Assembly (NCBI GenBank): GCA_022736275.1
Contig: DZBJ01000003.1
Location: 70,727 to 134,726 of the forward strand
Length of the DNA stretch: 64,000 nucleotides
Reading direction: 5' to 3'
Origin: Rikenella microfusus
GTDB lineage: Bacteria > Bacteroidota > Bacteroidia > Bacteroidales > VadinHA17
A program made the position numbers and the translations under genes. Shown here in pieces: positions 43,713 through 52,042 of the stretch. Within the stretch, counting starts at the first letter, position 1, and every line of letters begins with the position of its first letter. Below the pieces are notes generated by a model. The model ran no database searches. It was given only the letters and a program-made list of their open reading frames with translations, and was not told where the DNA came from.

Positions 43713-46700
43713 TCAGGGCTGTGATATTTTAAAGAATTTTGTTTCGAGGGGGTAAATTGTTGCTGACGGATTAGCCAGCGCATGCCCTGTGACATCAACC
43801 TCAGTAATTTTTAAAGGACTGCCGGTCAGCCCGTTTGCCAGAGCAAGCTTTGTTTCAACGCCGCCCGTCTCTCTCAGGTGTAGGATCAGCGATTTTCCGT
43901 TTTCATCATCAGGTCTGGCACTGACCAGGATGATATTTGACGGCCATCCGGTGATGAATGAACCTTCGTTAAGGTCATCACCCAGACCTCCTCCGGGCAA
44001 TATTCTTGTCAGTAACGGGACTCTCGCTCCCCACCCGAACCGGGATGCAAAACTGTCACTGTTGTCATCCGAGGAGGTAAGGTAGTAAGTCCAGGAGTGC
44101 CCGCCACGCTGGTCGGCATTGAAATTGGTCACCCAGTAGTTATTCATAGGCCATGAATAGATGTGTGTCGTCTGAGGTGTTGCTCCGGCCTTATATCTTC
44201 CCGTATTTATGGCACCGAACTGCATCAGGGGCATCTCGTTGCTCCCCATAACAATCTGCATCCTGTCATTCCGCAGTGCCGCAAAGTTCTGAACCGTGTA
44301 CCAGTCATTTGATGATCCTGGAATCTGATCCTTTCCGGGCTCTATGACACCACCGGCCACCTCGGTGAAGAGCCTGCCCTTCTCAGCGGCAAACGGGAAA
44401 GCAATATAAAAGCTTTCCGGGTCAGTGATGCTCTTCTTTACAATAGAGCATGCCATGTCTATCCGCTTGCACGTATTGAAAAGCCTTATTTCAAATGAGT
44501 AGCCGCGCGGACCGATGGTTGTTTCCGTTTCACCGTAAAACCTGATGGCGTTCCATATCTCGCCCTGTGTCATCGAGTCAAACCAGACCGTATCTAGCGG
44601 AGACCTGGTGAAATCGTTCAGCATCCTGCCCTCCATCTGCGACCTGTTGCCAAGCTTCTCTAGGATAAACTCGCCAATGGCATGGGTAGCCGCCTTGTCT
44701 GCGAGTTCATGTGACAGCTCTTTGTCATAGAGCGATCTTATCACCCCGTACCGGTTATCTGTCTCTATCCTGTACCATTTGTTCTCCAGGATATCATCTT
44801 TGCCGGGCAGTGACACCGCAGCCTCATCCTCAGGCCTGATAATGAATTTCCTGTAGCCGAAGGCAGGGATATCGCTGAACCATATTGCCCAGTATGTTCC
44901 GTCAGACCTTGATGATACCGGCTGTGTGGAAAGACGGTTTCCTTCACTGTCATAAATCGCAGCCTTGGTGCCACGGGGAATGATCTGATGATCAATATAA
45001 ACTGTTGCCAAACCTGATCTTGCCCAGTTCAGCGTATTGAAGACAATCAGAGATGGCTCCTCCTCCTTGCTGAACATACCCTGCAGGAGACCCAGGGCTG
45101 ATTCTCCAAGTGATGCTGTTCTCCTTGCAGCTTCCCATGCATACGACTCCTTGAGAGCTCTTTGTTCCATTGTTGGCTGGCTGTAAGGTTCACGCACACT
45201 TTCCGAATAGCCGGTGGTATGCTCCGTGTAGAAGAGCAGTGCTTCATTGGCAAGGTCAATCTTATCGCCGGTCCCGGCCGGGAGGCTTATGCCGGCTACC
45301 GAAGCCATGGAAAGTCCTCCCATATTTGCCATCAGGGTCGTTGCCGCAGTTCGGGTTGTCGACACCTCCCGGGCTCCGGCTCCGAAACCGTCAGTCCACC
45401 AGTCAGGCCATGCTCCGCGTATCACGGGAAACTCATCCCCATGTCCATTCTCCATAGACCTGAAGAACGATTCTGCAGTTGACGTGGTAAGTCTTGGCCA
45501 CTCAAACAGATCGTTCCACCGGGCTATCATATCACTCATAAAGGTTGAAGGGGGCGAATTATCGGTCAGGTAGCCTGAGTGCTGTATTGCCATCTCATCA
45601 TACTTATAGCCTTTTGAACCAAGACTGACGAGGTAGTTGAACAGATTGTTCCTGAATTTGTCAATATCACCTGACTGCACCTCCATCACTGTGTTGCCGG
45701 TCATGTAATGCTCCGCCCTGAAGGTGAGCATCCGCTTTCCCGACGGAGACTCCCACCAGAACATTGTTGGCTTGTCGAATGCGATCAGGGCCCTGTGTCC
45801 GTGGGTACCCATGTTGAGATACCTGACCCCAAGCCCGTCATAGTAGTCATTGAGACACCATCCTATTCCGTTTACATCATTCTGCATTGCCATTGTGATG
45901 GGAATTCCATGCTCCCTGATCCTGCCGGCAGCCTTCAGGGAAGCTGCAAGTATCTGTTCATCAGGTATCTCATCAAAATTAAAATACATGCCTGTTACCT
46001 CAATCCTCCCTTCCCTGATCCGCCTGACAAGCCTGTAACACTGCTCCTTCGGCCTGCATTTCAGGTATTCGTCCACCGGCCACGATGCCTCACAGGTCCA
46101 GCGGAATTTAGCATTCTCAGCATAACCGTCGGTGGCATCACAGTAATCAAGTGCATAGTCGATGTACCGCAGGTGTTCTGCAAGTATTTCTGTCTGAGAG
46201 CGGGTGTAGCCTATATCCGTATGCGCATGCTGTATGAAACTGATCTTCCACCTCCTCACAGGTTCTAGGGTGACACTCCTTGTCAGGGTAAAATCACCGG
46301 CCACAACCTTCAACTTTACCGGCGTTGGTTTCATTACGGCAGGAAGCCCAAGGCTGACTGAATTGTGCCCGAAGTTAAGAGTGGTATTTTCAATCATCTT
46401 CCCGTTTGCATAGATTTCCGCTTCAACTCTGTCTCCGAAGTAAAAAATTCCTGCTTCAACAAGCTGAACCGGATTACCTTCATTCTTCAGTATGGCGGGG
46501 AAAGCATTCAGAGTAACACCTGTTTCGACAGGTTTCCGGAATGTCATATACCATGAAGTCAGGTTTGCAGCGCTGCCGGTGACCCTGATTTTCATGGGAC
46601 TGCCTTTGGTCACACTGCCGGATGGCACCCGAAGTATCATGTAACCGTGCTGGTCACCGTGCTGGTCAGTCATGACAGCCCTGAAACTCAGTGCAGATCC

Positions 46701-47081
46701 GTTGTCTCCTTGAATATCCCACGACCTGCGTCCGTCAGTATAAAATGAAAGATGATCACCTCCGGATGTTTCAAGATCCATCCTCGCGATGCCGGGACTG
46801 GATCCGAGGGCCGCTACCCAGACAAAGGCGGCATACTTCTCAGTTATCTTATCCGGAACCGGTGCTGTTTCCCACTCCATAGCATCTTTTCCGCCGGTGG
46901 CCCTTAGGAGAATGCTCTCGCGGAGACCGGGAATGCAGGAGTGATACTCAAAATCGAGCCCGGATACCTTGGCCGAATAACCATTCACCATGTGATCATC
47001 AGCCGTGAAGAATGACTGGCCGCCTGCAAGCGTTGTTGCTGCAGCCATGAAAACTGAAATAAACAGTGTTTTCTTCTTCAT
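43713..47081 (-). CDS. Glycoside hydrolase family 38 alpha-mannosidase-like, exported
   Basis: A 1122-residue exported GH38-type enzyme. Seen: signal peptide ('AAATTLAGGQ'), a beta-rich N-terminal region (~30-280), the GH38 metal motif 'QHAHTDIGYTRSQTEIL' (His-x-His-x-Asp pattern), 'CEASWPVDEYL', the nucleophile region 'AMQNDVNGIGWCLNDYY', then a large C-terminal beta-sandwich. GH38 enzymes remove alpha-linked mannose, as from N-glycans. It is unusually long for GH38. It is 12 bases after the mannose-6-phosphate isomerase gene and followed after 79 bases by nagA. Confidence 0.85.
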   Translation of the reverse strand: MKKKTLFISVFMAAATTLAGGQSFFTADDHMVNGYSAKVSGLDFEYHSCIPGLRESILLRATGGKDAMEWETAPVPDKITEKYAAFVWVAALGSSPGIARMDLETSGGDHLSFYTDGRRSWDIQGDNGSALSFRAVMTDQHGDQHGYMILRVPSGSVTKGSPMKIRVTGSAANLTSWYMTFRKPVETGVTLNAFPAILKNEGNPVQLVEAGIFYFGDRVEAEIYANGKMIENTTLNFGHNSVSLGLPAVMKPTPVKLKVVAGDFTLTRSVTLEPVRRWKISFIQHAHTDIGYTRSQTEILAEHLRYIDYALDYCDATDGYAENAKFRWTCEASWPVDEYLKCRPKEQCYRLVRRIREGRIEVTGMYFNFDEIPDEQILAASLKAAGRIREHGIPITMAMQNDVNGIGWCLNDYYDGLGVRYLNMGTHGHRALIAFDKPTMFWWESPSGKRMLTFRAEHYMTGNTVMEVQSGDIDKFRNNLFNYLVSLGSKGYKYDEMAIQHSGYLTDNSPPSTFMSDMIARWNDLFEWPRLTTSTAESFFRSMENGHGDEFPVIRGAWPDWWTDGFGAGAREVSTTRTAATTLMANMGGLSMASVAGISLPAGTGDKIDLANEALLFYTEHTTGYSESVREPYSQPTMEQRALKESYAWEAARRTASLGESALGLLQGMFSKEEEPSLIVFNTLNWARSGLATVYIDHQIIPRGTKAAIYDSEGNRLSTQPVSSRSDGTYWAIWFSDIPAFGYRKFIIRPEDEAAVSLPGKDDILENKWYRIETDNRYGVIRSLYDKELSHELADKAATHAIGEFILEKLGNRSQMEGRMLNDFTRSPLDTVWFDSMTQGEIWNAIRFYGETETTIGPRGYSFEIRLFNTCKRIDMACSIVKKSITDPESFYIAFPFAAEKGRLFTEVAGGVIEPGKDQIPGSSNDWYTVQNFAALRNDRMQIVMGSNEMPLMQFGAINTGRYKAGATPQTTHIYSWPMNNYWVTNFNADQRGGHSWTYYLTSSDDNSDSFASRFGWGARVPLLTRILPGGGLGDDLNEGSFITGWPSNIILVSARPDDENGKSLILHLRETGGVETKLALANGLTGSPLKITEVDVTGHALANPSATIYPLETKFFKISQP

Positions 47082-47093
47082 TTTGCTTTTCCG

Positions 47094-48863
47094 TTATTTT
47101 ATGAATGCAACAACAATCATGGCTTCGCTCTCTGAGAAATTGGTCATCGTTACGCTTTCTGCCGCTGCCGGAATCGCAAAAGTCTCAGCGTAACTTATCT
47201 TTTGTCTCAAACCGTTTCGGGTCTCCACTGTTATGCTGTGGCCCTCAACGAGATTCATTACAAGACATTTATTTTCAGTGAGAATTTCCACTGTTGTTTT
47301 GAAGCAGTACCTCACCACGTCATAAAGATGTGTTTCATGTGTCGGAAGGTGCCATAACTGCCAGTCGGGCCCCTCCTTCAGCATAACAGGTTTTGCCTTA
47401 AGCAGCCTGCTGGCCTCTTCGCCTCTCCTTTCAAAAAAGAGATTCTCCCCGGCCCGCTCAATGTTCAGGTCGCGGGGCTTCCCGTTCAGGTCCATCCGCA
47501 TCCAGTCATACATCTTGAATGTAAAGATATAGGGTGTTGAGCTTATCTCAAGAACAATGTTGTTCTTCCCCGAGCCATGTACTGTGCCGTAAGGGATCAG
47601 GAACAGATCATGCTTATCAGCCCTTTGTTTCTGAACGTACCTGTCAACATCAAGAGGCTTGCCGGTGCCGGCGCTTGTTTCCAGGGCAGTGATGAATTCA
47701 CCGGGGTCTGTCTCTTCCTGGAAACCCAGGTACACAACTGCATCATCTTTTGCATCAAGGATATAATATGATTCCTCCTGGGTAAAACTCTCCCCGAAAT
47801 GTCGCTTTGTATAATCAGGCCGCGGATGACACTGGATTGAGAGATTGCCGCCATCGAAGGTGTCGAGGAAGTCAAACCTTATAGGAAAGTCAGTTCCGAA
47901 ACGCCCATGGCAGTCGCCCAGCACAGGGTCTGCAGCAGTGTACATCAGGCAGTCGAATGATACCTCAAGCAGGAGGGAGGAGCTTTCAATCAGAAGCCCG
48001 TTTTCAGGTGAAATAAGTTCAAAGGACCATGCGTAGTTGGGAACGTCGGGATTCAGTCCCCTGATATTATCCCTGATCCATGTTCCTCCCCACGGACCGG
48101 GCTCAAACCACGGTCTGACGCGGAACATATTCCTGCTGATCGTTTGCAGTGCCTGCCTGAGCACGCTCCCTTCAATCCATACCGGTTCGTCAACTCTCTG
48201 AGCATCGACAAAAATGTCAGCAAGGGGCAAGACCTCCTGCTTGTGCCGGTTGAGCACCGGCCAGTCAATGAAGTATGAACGTTTATAGAAGGTTTTGGGA
48301 TCGGAGGGCTGCGAGAGTCCGAGATTGCTGATACTTCCTGCACGTGCACTGTATTGCTGTTCATTTTTAGGCAGATCAGCGTAGACCGTCAGCCCGTCCC
48401 AGCCTGCCAGGCTGGCTCCAGTACCCATGATAATATTTACATCGACAGCCTGATCAGGTCTGACCGCCATTAATTCCGGCATGCGGAAAAAGTCGGCCAG
48501 TGGAAGGGTGCATCTGGTTCCGAACAGCGGATCACTGCCTCCTGCATAGGGTGCGGTCAGCTCCATGATCTCCTTCTCAGGCTTCAGGTATTCATTGGTG
48601 AATATGCACCTGACTCTTTTGCCCTGACCGTTTAATGAGTCAATAATATGGTCATACAGCAGTTCCCATCGGATGCCCGTGTAACCATCAATGATTACGG
48701 TTCCTGATTCTGTAATCCGCCCGACCAGTGAGGCAAATCCGGCATGGATCAACCCTTCACCTGCGTTAAATGAGGGGTATATATCATACCCCTCCCCGGC
48801 CGGAGGTTTTCTCAGTGGCAGCGGGTACTGTCCGGAATATTTGATCTTTTCTGCCATCGTCAA
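47094..48863 (-). CDS. Class I mannose-6-phosphate isomerase with extra N-terminal domain
   Basis: A 589-residue two-domain protein. The C-terminal half (~250-589) is a cupin-fold phosphomannose isomerase: 'LSIQCHPRPDY' and 'TQEESYYILDAKDDAVVYLGF' with the zinc ligands and 'PYGTVHGSGKNNIVLEIS'. The N-terminal half (~40-230) contains 'VIIDGYTGIRWELLYDHII', in the position of a kinase P-loop but lacking its Gly-Lys-Ser, and 'IIMGTGASLAGWDGLTVYADLPKNEQQYSARAG'. This architecture occurs in Bacteroidota and Firmicutes; the N-terminal domain looks like an inactivated P-loop kinase, which is inference. The protein would feed mannose released by the GH38 enzyme into fructose-6-phosphate. Confidence 0.85.
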   Translation of the reverse strand: MTMAEKIKYSGQYPLPLRKPPAGEGYDIYPSFNAGEGLIHAGFASLVGRITESGTVIIDGYTGIRWELLYDHIIDSLNGQGKRVRCIFTNEYLKPEKEIMELTAPYAGGSDPLFGTRCTLPLADFFRMPELMAVRPDQAVDVNIIMGTGASLAGWDGLTVYADLPKNEQQYSARAGSISNLGLSQPSDPKTFYKRSYFIDWPVLNRHKQEVLPLADIFVDAQRVDEPVWIEGSVLRQALQTISRNMFRVRPWFEPGPWGGTWIRDNIRGLNPDVPNYAWSFELISPENGLLIESSSLLLEVSFDCLMYTAADPVLGDCHGRFGTDFPIRFDFLDTFDGGNLSIQCHPRPDYTKRHFGESFTQEESYYILDAKDDAVVYLGFQEETDPGEFITALETSAGTGKPLDVDRYVQKQRADKHDLFLIPYGTVHGSGKNNIVLEISSTPYIFTFKMYDWMRMDLNGKPRDLNIERAGENLFFERRGEEASRLLKAKPVMLKEGPDWQLWHLPTHETHLYDVVRYCFKTTVEILTENKCLVMNLVEGHSITVETRNGLRQKISYAETFAIPAAAESVTMTNFSESEAMIVVAFIK

Positions 48864-48880
48864 TTAAAAGGCGAACATGA

Positions 48881-50446
48881 TTACAACCCGGATTTCTTTC
48901 TTCTTAGGTCCAGGTCATGAAAATCATAGCTGAAATCGGTCAGCGGCGAGATAGCCGCCATGGTGAAACCGGCTGCCTTCCCATCTTTGTCGAGGGTGAA
49001 TACGGCCCACGCGTCTGCATCCATCGACCTGTCATCCCATTTGACAATGAAGGTGTTGCCGGTATAGTAGAGCATGTCGCCCCGGAGCTTTGGCGACTTG
49101 ACTGATCTGAAGCGCAGCCTGCCGCTCTCTTCGGAGATAACTATATCACCGAACCAGGTGTCACCGTAGCTCCCTGCATAGGTTGAATAATCTGGTGCAG
49201 TTCCGGTTTTTGAACGGTTTGCCTCCACCCTGGCCCATATCTCATCGGTTATCTTTTTGGCCTCGGCCTGGCCTCTCTCAACATTCTCTTTGAGCATGCT
49301 TACCCAGTCATTACCTGTCACTCCCAGGTACCCGTCCTTGATGGCGTTTGTAATGGCTGTAAAGGCAGAGCCCTCCTGCTGGTTGGTGAAGACTATTATT
49401 CCCAGCTTCAGCTCCGGGATGATCAGGACCTGAGTCACTATTCCAGCCAGTCCGCCCGTGTGTGAGGCCTGCAGGTAGCCGCTGACGTCAGCGAGCCGCC
49501 AGCCAAGGCCGTAACCTGCAAAATGGCTTTTGTAGGGGCCTGGTGCCCTGACCGGAATAATGGTCTGCGGCGTCCACATCTCCCTGTGGGTTCTTTCGGA
49601 AAGCATATGAAGGCCGTTGTTACCGCCGTAACTGCCGATGTTGATCATCATTCTCACCCACTTTGTCATGTCCGCCACGCTGCTGATGATGCCTCCTGCA
49701 GGATTGAGAAGGTCGCTTTCATAGAGTGGCACCACCTGCAATACCCCGCTGACCGGCACATGGGCATCAATCATGTTCGACCTGTCCCTTGCCCTGGCAG
49801 GAGAGGCTGATGAGTTCTCCATCCCCAGGGGCTTCATGATCCGCAGTTCTACAAACTCCTCCCAGCTTTGTCCTGAGACCCTCGCAACCACCTCGCCGGC
49901 AACCAGGTAAAGCAGGTTGTCATAGTCGTACTTCGTCCGGAACGGGGTGGTCTGCTTCAGGTACCTCAGGTTATGGATGATCTCTTCTTTTGTGAATGTC
50001 GATGAGTCAGGCCAGAGCATCAGGTCGCCTGCTCCCAGTCCCATGCCGCTGCGGTGAGTCAGCAGGTCCTTTATGTTGAAATCCTCCGTGACGTAAGCAT
50101 TGTAAAGTCTGAACTCCGGGATGATGTCAATCACTTTGGTCTCCCACTTGAGTTTCCCCTCATCAACCAGAATACCGAGGGCTGCAGCCGTGAAGGCCTT
50201 GGTGTTGGAGGCAATGGCAAATAGGGTGTTCTCATCCGTCTTCTCTCCTGTGGCGATGGAACGCACTCCGTAACCCTTCAGGTGTATTACTTTGTCATCC
50301 TTAACAACGGCTACTGCGATGCCCGGTACATTGAATGCCTGCATTGTATATTCCGTGATTTTGTCGATCTCCTGTGAGGTCAGTGGCTGCGTGTAGGAGG
50401 AAAGACAGACCAGTAACAGCAGCGCCAGGGTGAGGATTTTTTTCAT
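48881..50446 (-). CDS. Serine hydrolase, beta-lactamase class C fold, with DUF3471
   Basis: A 521-residue exported hydrolase. Seen: signal peptide ('LLLVCLSSYTQP'), catalytic 'SNTKAFTAAALG' (SxxK), 'YDYDNLLYLVAGEV' (YxN) and 'HTGGLAGIVT' (HxG), then a C-terminal DUF3471 domain (~430-515: 'AGSYGDTWFGDIVISEESGRLRF'). The family includes peptidases and esterases acting on D-amino acid or ester bonds; the substrate is unknown. It is the first gene of the operon running down to 37680, 17 bases before the isomerase gene. Confidence 0.88.
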   Translation of the reverse strand: MKKILTLALLLLVCLSSYTQPLTSQEIDKITEYTMQAFNVPGIAVAVVKDDKVIHLKGYGVRSIATGEKTDENTLFAIASNTKAFTAAALGILVDEGKLKWETKVIDIIPEFRLYNAYVTEDFNIKDLLTHRSGMGLGAGDLMLWPDSSTFTKEEIIHNLRYLKQTTPFRTKYDYDNLLYLVAGEVVARVSGQSWEEFVELRIMKPLGMENSSASPARARDRSNMIDAHVPVSGVLQVVPLYESDLLNPAGGIISSVADMTKWVRMMINIGSYGGNNGLHMLSERTHREMWTPQTIIPVRAPGPYKSHFAGYGLGWRLADVSGYLQASHTGGLAGIVTQVLIIPELKLGIIVFTNQQEGSAFTAITNAIKDGYLGVTGNDWVSMLKENVERGQAEAKKITDEIWARVEANRSKTGTAPDYSTYAGSYGDTWFGDIVISEESGRLRFRSVKSPKLRGDMLYYTGNTFIVKWDDRSMDADAWAVFTLDKDGKAAGFTMAAISPLTDFSYDFHDLDLRRKKSGL

Positions 50447-50616
50447 CTCTTGAGGTTTTATAGATACTGAGAGAATAAAGTTAGCACAATTGCCGTAAAT
50501 GAGATGTTCCTGGTTAAAACCTATGACCGGCCGGCAGCCGGCTGATTAAACAGGAACCCGCACTCATCCTGTCCGGGCGAAAAAGGGAGAGTGCCCGGAG
50601 ACTGCCGGACAACAGC

Positions 50617-50958
50617 TTATTCCAGTATTTTTCTCAGCCGGAGGTTATACTTATCTCCAGACCGGAGCATATAGAAAAGAAAATCTTTTTCGGGCAGAAT
50701 CTTCTGGTCGCTGCCTTCGCGCGACCAGAATGAACCGTCATAGACAAGCACATAGCTTGACCCGATCACCTCCATCGTATCGCGCTGCACAACAACAGCC
50801 GTGTTTTCATCTATTCCTATGCCCAGTAACCCGGGATGCTCACGGAGTATCGCGTACATATCAAACTGCCTGTTTCTGGCAAGCACATGCTGATCAATGA
50901 CTATATTGCTGATGTAGCCGAATCCCTCCTGGTGATCGCCCATCATAACCTGGTTATT
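50617..50958 (-). pseudogene. Cyanophycinase-family (peptidase S51) fragment, C-terminal third
   Basis: About 113 residues matching only the C-terminal part of cyanophycinase: 'MMGDHQEGFGYISNIVIDQHVLARNRQFDMYAIL', 'GLLGIGIDENTAVVV', 'VIGSSYVLVYDGSFW'. Homology to the family begins at 'NNQVMMGDH' at about 50958, with no room for the N-terminal domain that holds the catalytic serine. Immediately upstream in another frame is the end of a cytochrome oxidase subunit II remnant. So the front of the gene has been deleted. Cyanophycinase degrades the Arg-Asp polymer cyanophycin; this fragment would have no activity. Confidence 0.8.
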
Positions 50959-51470
50959 CTGAGTGTCTTGAGATATTCGGTCATGATAGCAATGTTTTCG
51001 ACTGTCAGAATATCACGGTATGACTGCATGAGATTCCTTGCATAACCAACAACAATCTCCTTGTTGGGGTCATAAATGGAACTGACAATATAGGCTTCAT
51101 CAGCGATTTCGGTCTTTTCAGTGTTACCCTCCGTGACACTCCGTTGTGATCCGTACAATCCTGCAAAGGAGGGGCCTACCAGTTTTGAACCGTCAAGAGA
51201 GTGACATCCCATGCCCACGAGGCTCGTGGCCACGAAGAATACGAAGTTGGCAATGTACATCCCCCAGCTGGTGTAATCACGCAGCCCTGTCACACCCAGT
51301 CCCTGACGGAGCTGGATGACATAGGCAAACAGACACAGGGCAAGGAGAGTGGCAAGGAAACCCATCCAAAGGATGAAACTCCTGTTGATCCTGACGTTCC
51401 TCAGGATATCGGCAGCAACGGAATCGATCTTTCGCTGCTCCCCGGGTGTATTGAAGCGGGTGTCATCCAT
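50943..51470 (-). pseudogene. Chimeric remnant: NrfD N-terminus joined to cytochrome c oxidase subunit II C-terminus
   Basis: An intact-looking frame of 175 codons made of two unrelated genes. Residues ~1-87 are the start of an NrfD/PsrC-type quinol-interacting membrane anchor ('RINRSFILWMGFLATLLALC', 'GVTGLRDYTSWGMYIANFVFFVATSLVGM'). From about residue 88 the sequence becomes the cytochrome c domain of subunit II: 'GCHSLDGSKLVGPSFAGLYGSQ', 'IVVGYARNLMQSYRDIL' and 'IAIMTEYLKTL'. The junction is at ~51209, cutting the heme motif so the first Cys of CxxCH is absent. Neither protein could work. It follows the 4Fe-4S remnant by 12 bases in what was probably a respiratory operon. Confidence 0.8.
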
Positions 51471-51482
51471 TTCGGTGCTTTT

Positions 51483-51896
51483 TTATGCTTTGTCTTCCAA
51501 GTATTCCCGTTTCTCATCCTCCTCGAATTCGAAGAGCCTGTTCCTGGAGGCAGGTAGTATACCCTCGGTTTGGTGCCAAGCTCGGGCATGAGCCTGTATG
51601 CACCTCTCATTATCAATCAGTACTATCCCGTCCTGCCTCTTGTATGTGGCATCAACGGGGCAGACTGAGACACACGGAGGGTTGTCGCAGTGCTGGCAGG
51701 GTTTGGGCATGTAGTAGGCAGGAGTATTGACTGATTCCTGCATCACCAGGGTATTGATATGATACTCATAAGGCCTGAGGTGATGGGCGCTCTGGCACGC
51801 TTCAACACACTTCCTGGCATTGCGGCATTTTGACAGATCGATCACCATGACCCATCTCCGGCCGCTGATGCCCTCCCTGCCCCTCGACTGAAGCAT
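51483..51896 (-). pseudogene. 4Fe-4S dicluster protein remnant (NrfC/HybA type), internally deleted
   Basis: Begins inside the protein ('GREGISGRRWVMVIDLSKCRNARKCVEACQSAHH') and keeps 'PKPCQHCDNPPCVSVCPVDATYKRQDGIVLIDNERCI'. The family continues with the next cysteine cluster, but here the frame jumps near 51605. In a second frame (51616 down) comes the family's C-terminal 'AYRLMPELGTKPRVYYLPP', and the original frame then resumes with 'RNRLFEFEEDEKREYLEDKA' to the stop at 51483. At the jump, 'GCATA' could belong to either side, a micro-homology typical of a deletion. It is an electron-transfer subunit for a molybdoenzyme or NrfD complex, now inactive. Confidence 0.78.
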
Positions 51897-51898
51897 CT

Positions 51899-52042
51899 TC
51901 AGGTCATGCCTTCAATTGAGAGTTCAATGGTTGCCGTCGCAGCAGGTGTCTCAGTCGCTTTCTGGCTTTTGCCGCCACCGCATGAAACTGATAACATCAT
52001 AATGCTCAGAAGAATACATGAGAATAATTTTGATCTTGTCAT
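51899..52042 (-). pseudogene. Truncated lipoprotein with start of a heavy-metal-associated domain
   Basis: A 47-codon frame from ATG at 52042: lipoprotein signal with 'SVSC' lipobox, a short linker 'GGGKSQKATETPAATA', then 'TIELSIEGMT' and a TGA. HMA (MerP-like) domains run 'GMTCxxC'; here the codon after GMT reads TGA with the next bases belonging to the 4Fe-4S gene, so the gene is cut where its metal-binding cysteines should follow. Too short for automatic callers. It is the upstream end of the deletion mosaic. Confidence 0.7.

Noticed and set aside
51401-51616. Minus-strand open frame of 71 codons as a gene
   Set aside because: Only its first ~20 codons are family-like (Fe-S protein C-terminus); the rest is out of frame. 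It is part of the decayed 4Fe-4S gene.
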